Assembly: GCA_036924085.1 (NCBI GenBank)
Contig: JAVGWX010000009.1
Span: 58,258,331 to 58,322,330 of the forward strand
Source: Ariolimax columbianus
Lineage: Eukaryota; Mollusca; Gastropoda; Stylommatophora; Arionidae
Direction: 5' to 3'
DNA length: 64,000 nucleotides
Shown: positions 34,691 to 46,045 of the stretch, one piece after another
Numbering within the stretch: position 1 is the first letter of the stretch
Layout of the letters: each line of letters opens with the position of its first letter
Position numbers and translations under genes: made by a program
The notes under the pieces: generated by a model
The model's database searches: none
Seen by the model: only the letters and a program-made list of their open reading frames with translations
Told to the model about the DNA's origin: nothing

Positions 34691-34887
34691 TACAAATATT
34701 GACAGGATGAAAATGGAAAGACGGGGGATCGGATGAAGAAGATTCGAGAACTTCAGCAAAGAAACGGAGTATATTGATACAGTGATGTTGAAGGCAGCCC
34801 GTGAGGGAACTGGTAGTGGTTCTACGAGGGAAGTTAATCTCCTTTCCAGCTCTTATAGATTCGGATCATCTAATGAGCAAGAGTAGG

Positions 34888-35035
34888 GGACGGGGTGGGC
34901 CAGTGATTAAGTGACATGGCTCGCAATCCGAAAGGTACTGGGTTCGCTCCCCGTCGTAGCACCGGCCGTTACCCCGGTGAAGCGAACCCTTAGAAGATGC
35001 AGGAGGAAGCAGACCCTTACATAAAATGCATGCTC
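34888..35035 (+). mobile_element. SINE-A 5' part (3'-truncated)
   Basis: Head ggccagtgattaagtgacat, B-box gggttcgctcc, middle aagcgaacccttagaagatg, then lost after cataaaatgcatgct. The adjoining 35036-35180 contains a short 13-bp repeat (gagtgatatcttt). Confidence 0.85.
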
Positions 35036-35239
35036 AGTGATAGGTCTCTCAAGTTCACTGAAAGGTCTGTAGGGGTCCACTCAACACTTTCTCGGGGTTT
35101 AGCGAAACGTCTCTGAGGGTTCAGTGAAAGATATCTTTGAGTGATATCTTTGAGTGATATCTTTGAGTGATATCTTTAAACATGTGTTTGGGTTTCCGCA
35201 AGAAATCGGAATAACAGTGGTTTGTCTTATTTTTAAATT

Positions 35240-35367
35240 CTTCTTCTGCATTCGTTCTCAATCTCCTGCTATCAAGCCCTGAACAGGGCTTTGCAAACAG
35301 CAGGATGTAGTCTGGAGAACAGGATGCGTTGTGTCGCCACTTTACAGCTTGACTACAATGTTTGCAC
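35240..35367 (-). mobile_element. SINE-G copy, 5'-truncated, with 14-bp target-site duplication
   Basis: Flanked by CTTATTTTTAAATT at 35226-35239 and 35368-35381. Ends at the tgcacc segment of SINE-G; a truncated copy with its own duplication points to incomplete reverse transcription. Confidence 0.92.
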
Positions 35368-35381
35368 CTTATTTTTAAATT

Positions 35382-35795
35382 AAAAGTTGCGCCTGCAGTT
35401 GTAGACAGATTGACTGCTCTGTGTGCTATTTTACTGTGTAGACTATATTTTGTGTTAATATTATTTCACCTATAATTGTAACTAGTTCCGTTATTGATTA
35501 TATATTCACTACATTTTTGTGCTCCATATTGAATTACGTTTTATTAATGGCTGAAAAGATCACATACAATTATTATTAGATTATATTGTGTAGCTTCAAT
35601 CGTATTGAATACATTCGTTAGCTAATGAGAAATGACACAGCAAGAGCTTTCAGTTATATGGTTATTCCAGCGATGGTATGTGGGCGCGACGTATGGAGCT
35701 AACGAAGAGGATATGCAGTAAAATATGTTATTACTTCTTGGCTGACCAAAAACTTAACAAGCCCCATTCACAAATCAACATGTTCTCCTGTTATA
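35382..35795. other. Unassigned AT-rich sequence
   Basis: Nothing recognised. Confidence 0.4.
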
Positions 35796-35803
35796 TTTTA
35801 CAG

Positions 35804-36006
35804 TAGTGGTCGGCAAACTACTACTCTCCGATCAAATACAGCCCGCATGCCAAGAATGGATTTTCCTTTATCAAATTCTTTAACATTTTAAAGTGCGTGC
35901 TATAACAGAATAGCCTACCTACAAAAATATCTCGAGTTTATCTCTTGGTCCGCAGAGCCTAACATATTTATTATGGGCGTTTTCAAAAAATGTTTGTCGA
36001 CCCCTG
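35804..36006. mobile_element. hAT-type MITE with 8-bp target-site duplication
   Basis: Terminal inverted repeats tagtggtcggcaaac and (reverse complement of the right end) caggggtcgacaaac. Inner left sequence (aaatacagcccgcatgcc) matches the usual hAT nonautonomous pattern. Flanked by TTTTACAG (35796-35803) and GTTTACAG (36007-36014), 7 of 8 identical; an 8-bp duplication is the hAT hallmark. 203 bp, non-coding. Confidence 0.85.
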
Positions 36007-36014
36007 GTTTACAG

Positions 36015-36640
36015 TGTTGACAAAATGCAGAAAAGGAGATCCGGTTGGCGTTCATAGTTATGATATTTGTTTTGAACTTAGCGCCAGCATGCTGCATGTG
36101 CAGGATTTATGGACGAGGAATGATGGCCATGTAATTCCAACATCTGATCACCCGGAACCAGAAACCCGTTTTTGTAAAAATTACATGACCGGCATAGTGA
36201 TTGGAGCACTTGGTGACGCAATCTTCGTGACTTCTCGTAAATTTGGCACTGACCAGAATCATCTTAAAATCCGGTTCGTGATGTGTATACTGCGCCAATC
36301 TCATTTATATGTGGTTCGTTGAACGGTACATAGTGCCTAGTTGGAGTAAGGATGGCTGGGTGTTAGTTATTTGCCCTGACTGAACAGGATACGACGTTTT
36401 TATATGTAGTCTTGATTGCAAGATCACGTTGTTGCTGATATGATTGTGACATTTATATTTGGTCTTTATCAGGAATACAACGAATATTCGATTATTAATC
36501 GATTCGATGCCAAATAGTGCATTCAATAAACTAATCCAATTCGGCTGAATAATTCCATGCAATCGAATACGAGCATGTCAAAGAGGGACATGATAATTGT
36601 AAACCCCCCAAAAAATGAATAGCTTTCATTTTCATTTCCC
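36015..36640. other. Unassigned sequence
   Basis: No gene recognised; open frames on both strands (to about 110 codons) have no familiar motif. Confidence 0.35.
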
Positions 36641-36649
36641 TAGTAACTT

Positions 36650-36860
36650 TACACACGGGAGAAAAGGTAGCGCATTGACTTCTGAGACCAGCGATGGAGG
36701 TTCGCTACCCAGTTGGTGCGGGATTTTTTTTCCGCCCGCAAAACGGATTCCACCGTAGACACAACCTCAAATATTGGGCTCCAGAAATAGCAAGTAACGG
36801 AGGCTGACGTAGTGTTCGACCAAACCATCCGTAGTGTGTCGTTCTCTCCAGATAAAATGG
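36650..36860 (+). mobile_element. Possible tRNA-derived SINE
   Basis: gagaaaaggtagcgcattga and gatggaggttcgctaccc look like A and B boxes, followed by tgcgggatttttttt. A single copy here, so tentative. Confidence 0.4.
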
Positions 36861-36984
36861 GCATATACTCCCATTTCGGTGTAAAGGGCTTCTTTGCTGT
36901 TTGTTTTAATTTTTATTTGTCATATCTGCTCTTCGTCGATACATTTGTTTGGGTTGTCGGTCTTGAGCACATCGTTGTGTGATA

Positions 36985-37395
36985 TCTTCTTCTTCTTCTT
37001 CGTACGCTGTCAGACGTCAACTTGAATTTGTTCGAAGAAAGCAGCTGTCATCCTGAGTCTGTCGACACTGCCATAGAGCTTGTCTAGTGTTGGCACTGGT
37101 GATGGCCACATGTGCTTTCTCTGGTCCTCGTATGTCGGGCAATTTTGCAGCAGATGCTCAGCGATCATTTTCCCTGTACCATAGGTGCATTCGTCAGTAC
37201 CACCTATCTTCAGTTTATTAAATAGATGGTACCCCAGTCTGTTGTGGCCTGTGCGGAGTCTGAAGATCACGGCCTGCTCTCTTCTGTTCAACTGGTAATA
37301 GGCATCATTTTTTGTGTAGTCAGTATGCTCTGTTTCCCATTTGGCCATGTATCTGGCCCTAATAAACCTTTTGGACTTTTAGTAGGTCACACTGT
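36985..37395 (-). mobile_element. LINE-J 3' fragment
   Basis: (TTC)n at 36986-37001 is the tail. Minus strand: MAKWETEHTDYTKNDAYYQL, FRLRTGHNRLGYHLFNKLKI, GTGKMIAEHLLQNCPTYEDQ, FFEQIQVDV. More diverged from the other copies; closest to the 51448-52082 copy by its shared VDV end. Confidence 0.92.
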
Positions 37396-37855
37396 ATCTC
37401 TGGTATTTAAGTAAGTAAGTAAATTAAGTAAGCAAGCAAGTAAAGTAAGTAAAAGTAAGAAATTAAGTAAGTATTAGTAAAAAATTAAGTAACTATACGA
37501 AAATATAAGTAAGAAATTAAGTAAGTATAAGTAAGAAATTAAGTAAGTATAAGTAAATAAATTAAGTTATCTAAGTAAGGAAATTAAGTAACTAGAAGTA
37601 AGAAAGTAAGTAAGTATAAGTGAGCAAATTAAGTATGTATAAGTAAAGAAATTAAGTGAGTATAAGTAAGAAATTAATTAAGTATAAGTAAGACATTAAG
37701 AAAGTAAAGTTAGTAAGTAAGTACAAGTAAGACATTAAGAAGGTAAAGTTAGTAAGTAAGTACAAGTAAGACATTAAGAAAGTAAAGTTATTAAGTAAGT
37801 AAGTATAAGTACGACATTAAGAAAGTAAAGTTAGTAATTAAGTAAGCAAGTATTC
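37396..37855 (+). repeat. (AAGT)n-derived satellite
   Basis: aagtaagtaagtaaattaag units with longer-period blocks (taagtacaagtaagacatta) near the 3' end. Begins right at the truncation point of LINE-J. Confidence 0.93.
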
Positions 37856-38136
37856 CCCTTTTCAGTCATGTCTAACTGAAGGATGATGCGACCTGGGAAT
37901 AGCAACTCTCTACTGATTTCTTGATTTTCCTTTTTCACTTATTTGTGTTACATGAGCGGGCTTTGAAGATTACATGGTTAATTATTTGATGTTGAGATGG
38001 TGGTAGATATAAGTTTGTCACCTCGAATGGAGATATACGAGGTGGGTATGTTTTATCTTGAGTGGGAGGTTACGGGGTTACTGATTTATGATTGGGTAAA
38101 GGTCTCATAGCCAGTGGAGTTATACGAGGCAAATAC

Positions 38137-38290
38137 TTAGCCAGTCTGCTCTATTACAGCCTATTATCCAGGAACATCGCGTGAAGGTGTAGAAGGGTCT
38201 TGACAACTCTGGTACGCAGCCCCGAGGCTAGCAGTCAGCTAGTGTTCGCTGATCGCTGCAGCTTATGCCCTTCTCAGCGTCTTAATCCTA
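38137..38290 (-). mobile_element. SINE-G 5' part
   Basis: agccagtctgctctattaca to gcccttctcagcgtcttaat matches the complement of the first about 150 bp of SINE-G; the 3' part is missing. Confidence 0.82.
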
Positions 38291-38544
38291 AATAGATAAC
38301 AATATTATTTGACAAATGTGTAGCCAAGGCGATGTGAGCTTCACCAGCAAACCCAAAATACAACGTTAAAATCATGCCTCGCTCGGTTATCTGTCACTGG
38401 ATGCTTCGTTGATTTTTTCATGGTATAACATTTCTCCCGGGTGACGAAGTCCGGAGCAAGTTTGACAGCTACAGCGAAAGATATGAAGTGTATGCTCTGT
38501 CGTCAGCACTTTCAGCAATGAAAGGGCCCTAGCACACATGGGGA

Positions 38545-39120
38545 CGTCTGGGTGCAATGAAGTCGATTCTCAGGTCAGGTCATCCCGTAACCGGTGAGGT
38601 CGTTGGGGCACACATGAAGACATCCTCACAACCCCACGCCACCCCTCTCTGTCAGATGCCGCTGCCTGTAACTCTTCTGGTCGGAGACTGGTCCATTCTT
38701 TTATGTTGTCCTCGCATCTCTTTTTGGGCCGGCCTCTTCGTCGTCTGCCATGCACCTTTCCGTGGAGGATTGTATTTGCAAGACCATTTGATCTCGATAT
38801 GTGACGGTGCCAAGTGAGTTTCCTTCTTTTGACAGTTGCCAAGAGGTCTTCTAAAGGCCCTATTGCTGTTGTAATTCCATCTCATATTTCCTCATTTGTA
38901 ACTCGATCTTTGTACGTGACGTTTAAAAGTCCTCGGAAACATCTCATCTCCAAGGCCTGTATCCTTCGTTGAAGGTCAGCTGTAACTGTCCATGTCTCAC
39001 ACATAGAGGAATATTGACAGGACCAGTGTACGCATTAATATGACTTTCGTGCATGGTGCTAACCGTTTATCTTGCCAGATTTTGTTAAGCCGTGCAGTCG
39101 ATTCTATGAAACCATTTTCT
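38545..39120 (-). mobile_element. LINE RT C-terminal fragment
   Basis: Minus strand: VKRRKLTWHRHISRSNGLAN, then GRRRRGRPKKRCEDNIKEWT, and upstream a thumb-like region. A pattern seen in many RT-type LINEs (KLxWxGHxxRxxGL...RGRPKxRWxDNI). Ends at about 38560. Confidence 0.82.
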
Positions 39121-39194
39121 ATTCTTCAAGGTCATTGTATTTGAAAGTAAGGAAATGGGAAGAACCTATGGGCCTAGTACATAGAAAGGCGTAA

Positions 39195-39680
39195 CCAAAT
39201 AGTGGATCTTATTGTTCGCCCTGGCACACAGACTCGCCATACACAGATCTATACAGAAGCAAAGACATTCATCAAATCATCAATGAGGACAGAATGGAGA
39301 GAACAGCACAAAGAATACAAGCCAGAAAATGACGGCATAGACAAACTTGGCGGAGATGGGCAGACAAAGATCTTCAGACTCAGAACGGGACACTGTAGAC
39401 TCAAGACTCACCTCCATGGAAGTGATCTTAAAGACACGGCCACATGCGATTATGGAGCAGCCAAGCAAACACCACACCATGTCCTGCAGGACTGTCCCAC
39501 TTATGCAGACTAAATAGATGCGGGCTGGCCCGGGGAGCGACCCTGCTCGAACAACTGTTAGGGACCGACGAAGACCTGTAACGCAGACTCCTTCGTGAAC
39601 TTCATCAGACTGGAAGCAAAACATCAGTTGATCGAAGAAAAAGAAAGATGAAAAAGAAGAAGAATTGTAACTAGTCGACA
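39195..39680 (+). mobile_element. LINE 3' fragment (fourth family) with GAA-rich tail
   Basis: SSMRTEWREQHKEYKPENDG, FRLRTGHCRLKTHLHGSDLK, then CDYGAAKQTPHHVLQDCPTY and IRLEAKHQLIEE, then a gaaaaagaaagatgaaaaag tail. This is the post-RNase H Cys-rich region, distinct from LINE-J in sequence. Confidence 0.8.
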
Positions 39681-39737
39681 AAATACAAAAAGTGATGGAA
39701 CGACTTCGGCAATAAGTTTTGTTCGTCGAATCCAGTA

Positions 39738-40094
39738 GGGGATGAAGATGCTGAGCAGCGTAGGAGCTGCAGTGGTCACCGACCCATAGCTGACTGCTAG
39801 CGTCAGGGCCAGCGAACCAGAGCTGTCAAGACCCTTCTACACCTCCACGCGGTGATCCTGGATAACAGGCTGCAGCAGAGCAGACTGGCTGAGGAGAAGG
39901 GATCGAAGAGGGAATGCTAACCCGGTACTCAAAAAATGCTTGCGGAAGTCGGATGTGTTGGACCGAAAGGTGCAAATATCGCAGCCAAGCTGTAAACTAC
40001 GACACAATGCATTCCGTTCTCTGGACTACATTCTGCTACTTAAACCCTTTCAGGGTTTGGCAGCGGGAGATTGAGAACGAACGAAGAAGAAGAA
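39738..40094 (+). mobile_element. SINE-G copy with target-site duplication
   Basis: Full-length, flanked by GAATCCAGTA at 39728-39737 and 40095-40104. Confidence 0.94.
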
Positions 40095-40104
40095 GAATCC
40101 AGTA

Positions 40105-41559
40105 TCATAATTTTCTTAATTTAAAGTCATAAACAACAAAGAAGTGACGGTTCAAAGTGCTTCGAGATTTCGGCAAATCTTTTCGTACGTGTTAACGCTT
40201 CTCAGTAGTTTTTCAATGCCAGTTAAAAAATAAACTTCCATATATGCCATAACTGTTATCTTTGGATTAATTATGTAAAGGGATTATACCGATGTATAAC
40301 CCAGTTCAGAATGTTCCTATATCACACACGCAGTCGCCTTGGAAGACAATAAACAGTCTCTCAGCTTTCTCTTCCTTAGGACGTGTAAAAAATATTTAAT
40401 AAAAGATTCAGTTTACAGCCATGTGACATATTGGGAATAAGATCTTACGCCCATATTGTATTGATCAACACTAGGGGGAATGTAGTCGGCATCACGAAGA
40501 TCGCCTTTACTTCCTAGACTTGTTCTGGTATCCAATTTGTTTACCCCGGGAGTCATTTAGCGATCTAAATTGGGGATTAATTCTAGATCGCTTGGCTGTG
40601 GAGCCAGTTCACTAGTCACTACGCTCCCGCAGTTTCTAAAATTACATCTGTTGTCTGACAATATGTTCCCAAAAGTACTGAACAAATTCGTATTCGATTA
40701 CACTCGAACTGTTCGGCCGAATAAAAATAGGATATTCGATGCGATATTCGTCTCTGAAGTGAATACGGAGCCAGTATTCGGTACTTACCCCGTACTTGAA
40801 GGAGGTGTTTGTGTAATGATGTCTACTAGCCTAAACATACATTATATTGTTATATTTATTGTTAAGAAGTGGCACAGAAGCTCCGTGACTACACACCAAA
40901 AAATATGTTATTTGGAACTTACTTGTTTACGTTCCGTGTCCTGGACACCACGTCAGAGATATTTCTTATGTTCGGCACTCTGGACTACGTTCTGCTACTT
41001 AAGCCCTTTCAGGGTTTGGAAGCGGGAGATTGAGAACGAACGAAGCCAAACCAATATCTCATCCATTTCGCATGTTTCTAGAAGCGTTGGCCAGATGGTC
41101 ATGTGGTAGGGATCTTGTGTTGCTCTACAGTCGCATTTCTCATCACCCCTGTATGCCCATCTCTTTAAGTTCTTCCTGCATCGGGAACTAGTTCCGGGTC
41201 TATTTAGTGACCTCCATGTTGAGTAAGGCTAGTGGTGTCTGGTTGCTGGTTGTATCCTCCACTTCGATGTAGGCGGCCTGCGTTTGTTCATTACATTTTT
41301 CTGTGCAGCGATTTCCTGGTCTGGTCTGTACGGGCAATGTTGACTGTAAGAAACTTCTAGATTTAGGCCTTGTGCGCTGCATCTTGTGTCCCAAACAAAA
41401 TGTGTATTGGGTCGTCTACTTGCTTCTCTCTTTCAATGTCTGATGTGACACTTTCGTGACGATTATGAGATATATTTTTTTAGGCCCCTAATGTAACTAC
41501 CTGGACAGTTTCATTTATCGATGTATCAATAAGTTTGGCATGTGCTTACTTATTTACTT
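40105..41559. other. Mostly unassigned; SINE-G scrap at 40977-41046
   Basis: ctctggactacgttctgcta to gggagattgagaacgaacga (40977-41046) is a SINE-G 3' scrap lacking its tail. The remainder has no recognisable gene; open frames at 40570 and 41200 lack known motifs. Confidence 0.5.
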
Positions 41560-41830
41560 TCTGTGTCTGGCAACCTCACAAAGACTTCGCTGAAAAACCA
41601 GCCACTATCAGTGCTCTTTCATTTACCACCGTCATGTCCTCCACTGCGCATGATCCCTGCATCCTAAGACATATAATCAGGTAGTCCGGGTCCTGGACGG
41701 CCTCACATTTGCAAAAATCATCTTCTGCTAATCCCCACTTTTTCAGGTTAGACCCACACCTGTTCTCATTTGTCCTGAGCTTGTCCAAACTGACGCGGCG
41801 TACTCAGCTGAGTAGACACACAGGGCGAGT
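41560..41830 (-). mobile_element. LINE Cys-rich C-terminal fragment
   Basis: DKLRTNENRCGSNLKKWGLA, then DFCKCEAVQDPDYLIIC: the LRTxxxRCxxxLxKWG...CxC motif that follows RNase H/RT in several LINEs. Related to 13830-14005. Confidence 0.72.
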
Positions 41831-41889
41831 GATGGTGTTCGGGGGACATCTGACTGTGCTCCCCATGTTGTGCCAGTCAATCTTCAGAT

Positions 41890-42450
41890 TTTCAATCAAT
41901 CATGGACGTCTCAGTCTTGTTAGACATGCTCGTGATGCCTTTTAAGTTTTGTCCAGCTCTGTCTCCTGTATTTCGACACTGTCTACTATTGCTGTAAAGG
42001 CCGATCCGCGAGTGACAATCCCTGCCACAGATTGTACAACCATACTCAGAAGGCTGGCTTGCTTGGCTGTTCCTTGATCTCTTCAGTCTTTCTCTTTTCT
42101 CTGCAGCCAGAAGACCTCTACGAGCGTCAGCAGCCACTATGCCCCCTCCAACTGTCTCCAGATAGCTCAATCCTAAGAAATTTCTTCCCAGCCCTCAGAT
42201 GGGACGTCGCATGACTTCATGTCCCTCTTGCATACGTCATTAAATCGCAGTGCGGGACGGCCGATTCTTCTAATCGCAGTGTGGGACGGCCGATTCTTCT
42301 AATGGCTAGCTGTCCATAAAGGATATCCTTTGGCAGCCTCTCGTCCTCCATGCGATTCAGATATAATATCTGGCAGTACACTTCCGTTTTGTTTTATGAC
42401 TGTGTGTCTCATTGTCGCATCCAACTTTACACTCAGTTATTGGAGACCGT
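41890..42450 (-). mobile_element. LINE C-terminus with CCHC-like finger
   Basis: Minus strand: RLPKDILYGQLAIRRIGRPA, LRFNDVCKRDMKSCDVPSEG, then YGCTICGRDCHSRIGLYSNS. The order RLPKxxLYGxL - GRPxLRFxDVCKRDMK - CxxCGRDCxSRIGLxSH is a well-known LINE C-terminus. A 31-bp direct duplication (gcagtgcgggacggccgatt) sits at 42245-42305. Confidence 0.88.
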
Positions 42451-42569
42451 ACTGTGGTCTAACTCAAGCCCGTGCTATTTGATCTGTAGTTAACTTGTTG
42501 CCTGTTTCTGATGTGGAACTTTGCGACATGCTTGGGCTTTGCTTCAGTTTGGTTTGAGATTAATTTTGA

Positions 42570-42739
42570 CCTTCTTCTTATTCTGCTGCGTTCGTTCTCA
42601 AACTCCAGACCAAGCCCTGAACAAAGCTTTGCAAGCAGCAAGATGTAGTCCGGAGAACGGAATACTTTATATCGCTAGTTTACAGCTTGACTGCGATATT
42701 TGCACCTTTCGGTCCGACACATCCGTTTTCAGCGGGGGA
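42570..42739 (-). mobile_element. SINE-G copy, 5'-truncated
   Basis: Begins cttcttcttattctgctgcg; ends in the cggtccgacacatcc core. Short target duplication AATTTTGA (42562-42569 / 42740-42747). Confidence 0.82.
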
Positions 42740-42747
42740 AATTTTGA

Positions 42748-43165
42748 GCTAATATACGACAAAGGTGTTTGTCAGTTTGTAATCAACCTCTTCAAACCAG
42801 TTCCCGAGGGGACGGCGTGGCCTAGTGGTTATGTGACACGGCTCACAACCATAAGGTGCTGGGTTCGATCCCCATCTCAGCACCGGCCGTTACCCCGGGG
42901 AAGCAAACCCTTAGAAAATGCAGGAGGAAGCAGACCCTTACATAAAATGCATGCTGAAGTCGGATGCACTGGGCCGACAGGCGCAAAATAAAAACGCAGT
43001 GCAATGCACACCGCCTTGGGGATTAGAGAAATAAGGCGAACGCAAAAAAAAAAAAAAACCAGTTCCCTTGGGCAGCGACTGATGTGTTGTCAGCATACGT
43101 GAATTTCGCTACCTCTGTGTCCATAGGTTGGTCGTTGGAATATATGTTATACAACATAGATGTCT
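42748..43165 (-). mobile_element. LINE reverse transcriptase fragment split by SINE-A
   Basis: Minus strand, SINE excised: MLYNIYSNDQPMDTEVAKFT, YADNTSVAAQGNWFEEVDYK. This is the RT B-C region; the FADD box has become YADN, removing one catalytic Asp. Confidence 0.75.
42806..43056 (+). mobile_element. SINE-A copy nested in RT fragment, with target-site duplication
   Basis: The best-preserved SINE-A: tRNA-like head (ggcctagtggttatgtgaca; B box gggttcgatcc), core tgctgaagtcggatgcactg, and a 17-bp class A tail. Flanked by AACCAGTTCCC at 42795-42805 and 43057-43067. Confidence 0.95.
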
Positions 43166-43249
43166 TCATGTGCGTCTGATTGTGCATATTTTTGTATGTA
43201 TGTATATGCATGTCGCATTTCTTGAAAGGAGAAGAAAACAAATTTAGAG

Positions 43250-43530
43250 GTATTGAAAAAGTTGGGGGTGAAAAGAGAATTAATGACCGACATCAGGGTT
43301 AGACAGTTACGTTATTTTGGTCATATTACAAGACATACCTTCTTCTTGTTGAAAACCATACTGGAAGGCAGTCGTGAGGCAAACAACGTTTTCAGTGGGT
43401 GGATAACATCAGGAGATGAACTGGAAAAATCCTACCAGAGTGCACCATTACGGCAAGAGATAGAGTACTATGGAGATCCGTTGCAGCCGATCTTCGATGC
43501 AGAGATGGCACTTGAACTGAACTGATATGC
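43250..43530 (+). mobile_element. LINE C-terminal fragment
   Basis: KKLGVKRELMTDIRVRQLRY, then FGHITRH and LLKTILEG, the (R)xLxYFGHxxR pattern of RT C-termini. The GRPRxxW part is eroded. Confidence 0.72.
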
Positions 43531-44600
43531 GTTTATGTGAATACATGTTTGTATACGCATTTGTGAATGAGTTTGTATGTGTGTCTATATATTTATTTAT
43601 ATACGTGTACGCCTGTATATTTGCATATGTGTTGTGGATGCATGTGTTAAATCCGACAATGATATAGTTATTATACTCTTTAACCTTGAGAGCAAACTTT
43701 ACATTTTCTTCATCCGACACTAAACAAAAATTGCTAGGTAACGGTGTATACAAGAAATAATACCCAAATCTGTACATATGTCTTACACAGTAGTTCTAAC
43801 AGTTCAGAAATGTGCGTGGCCCACTTACACATGTGTGTAGCCACTCAAAGATCCTCGACCCCGTCCCGGAAAGCACAAATTGAGGAAATATTAAAGCGAA
43901 GCTGCAGTGATAATGAAGGTCAAAAATAAATAAAGCAGGTAATTGTTCAGGGGCACAAGCTAAAAAAAAAACCCACGTTAAGAACAATTAACAAACAAAA
44001 ACACAAAATGAACAAAGACATACAGTATACAATACAGAAGACCGAATTTATATGGCCACCAATTAATGAACCGCGGTTGTAACATGTAAAAATGGAGCGA
44101 GGAGAGAAAATTCTACGAAATTTGAGTCCAGAAAACTGTTAACAAATATTTACAAAGACAACTAATAGAAATATGTGTCTTCCGCTCACTGATAATGTAC
44201 CTGCCTTGTCAAATGGTTATCGTTTTAGTAGACATGTGTCCAAGAACACGGAAACTGAAAACATTTAAAAGAATCGATTGACACGACACGACTGTCAAAC
44301 ATGCCATGTTATCTCACGTCGGATATCAGCTAGGACGGACATCTTTTCGTTAATGATACGAACATTATGATCACGAGATATTGATAATTAGTACACCGTT
44401 TAGTATGTTTCTGTAGACACATGACAATCAGAATGGCGTGTATGTTTAATGGGGGTATAGAGTAATTCCGTAAATCTTTAACACCAGTTCGATAAAGCTC
44501 CTTTACTCAACAATGTTACTCAACAATCTTGCTGCACAATTTTACTTAACAATATTACTCAACACATTTTGTTTGAAAATTGTACTCAGCGATCTCCTGG
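43531..44600. other. Unassigned AT-rich sequence
   Basis: No gene or known element seen. Confidence 0.4.
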
Positions 44601-44609
44601 CACAATTGA

Positions 44610-44985
44610 CCCTGACTAATATGTCCGATCAGTATATTTTATCAGACCCTGGCTAACATTATCCGATCAGTAATTTTGCCTGACCCTGACTAATATGCCC
44701 GATCAGAATAATTTACCTAACCCTGACTAATATGTCCTATCATTATGTTTTGCCTAACCCTGACTAGCATGTCCTATCATTATGTTTTGCCTAACCCTTA
44801 CTAATATGTCCTATCATTATGTTTTGCCTAACCCTGACTAGCACGTCCTATCATTATGTTTTGCCTAACCCTTACTAATATGTCCTATCATTATGTTTTG
44901 CCTAACCCTGACTAGCATGTCCTATCAGAATATTTTGGATGACCCTGACTAGCATGTCCAATCAGTGTATGTTTTGCCTGATCAA
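44610..44985 (+). repeat. 37-bp x about 10 minisatellite
   Basis: gtcctatcattatgttttgc at 37-bp steps (44734, 44771, 44808 ...); alternate units read ctgactagcat and cttactaatat, hinting at a 74-bp dimer. The left end is more diverged. Confidence 0.93.
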
Positions 44986-45420
44986 ACGTTAGTCCTTTCT
45001 ACCCCGAGGATTATGTATATGTTGCACGCACCATTGTATCACCACTCAGACCCCTGAATGTTTTAGGCACCTTTAAACGCGAGCCCCCAGGCAAAAATGT
45101 TCTTTATCCCATAATCCTCCACAGTTTACTATCAACTTGTTGTATACGTCTCGTTAATTGCACAAAGCTGTTTGCTATTTTTCCAAGCCCGGACATGTTT
45201 TAAGTCAAGTCTGTTTCACCCCGTTCGACTGGGCATCATTACAACTAATATTTATACCTCTGTATAAACACTCACCGGTACCTGGAAATGGTGCACCGTT
45301 TGCGTTTTACACGTCATTCTAACGTGATTTTGTCATGTGCGTAAACCAAGTTCTGAAATAGAAGTATAAACTAATCTAACATGTGTAAAAATATGGTTCT
45401 ACTTTTGCTAGTGGTTGTGC
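44986..45420. other. Unassigned sequence
   Basis: Nothing recognised. Confidence 0.4.
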
Positions 45421-45424
45421 TTTC

Positions 45425-45720
45425 GTTAGTCGATTGGTTGTTTATTGACCAAGCGGCCTATGGGCTCCCTCCCTTTGGCCCAATGCTGTATAGTGATATC
45501 TGCAAGTGTTTGAAAGCTGTTGTTTAGTTTCGTACAAAGTGTTCCATTTAGTTTGTCGCTTTTTTCTAATACCAGCAAGCACCGGACATTCAAAAAAATG
45601 ATGTTCATCAGTTTCATAGGGATGTGTGCACAGCCGGCACTCTGGAGTATGTTCTGGTTGGATTTTGTTCCAAGATACTGTTAAGTTGTATGTGTTAATT
45701 GCGAAGTCGGAAAATGGTGC
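45425..45720 (-). mobile_element. LINE post-RT Cys/His fragment
   Basis: Minus strand: PECRLCTHPYETDEHHFFEC, then PVLAGIRKK: the CxxC...HxxxxC motif of LINE C-termini. Followed by unrelated frame. Confidence 0.6.
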
Positions 45721-45864
45721 TTTGGTCTGTTTTTTTCAGGAGGTTGATGTGTTGTCTTTGGGATGGCCATATGTTTGTTGATTTCTCTTCCAGTATTTCC
45801 TATCTTTTCAACCATGCTTCTTTGTTCGAAGTCATCTGTAAGTAGATATTCCACAGGCAACAAG

Positions 45865-46045
45865 GGCCCTCTGGCTAATCGTCCGTGACCACGGGGAATG
45901 GTCGATTCCCATACTGATGTCCATGGCCTGCTTTAAGAGCTGGTGAGCGGTAACTACCTCCACCAGCTGGGCCACATGTCCAAATAAGGGCAGATGGCGA
46001 CGGTTTAGCATGGGGACATGGGATTTCGAGGCGAGACTTTGTCGT
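45865..46045 (-). mobile_element. LINE C-terminal scrap
   Basis: Minus strand reads HAMLNRRHLPLFGHVAQLVE and TAHQLLKQAMDISMG, as in RRRxLxLFGHVARL...PAxxAL of RT LINEs. Confidence 0.5.
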
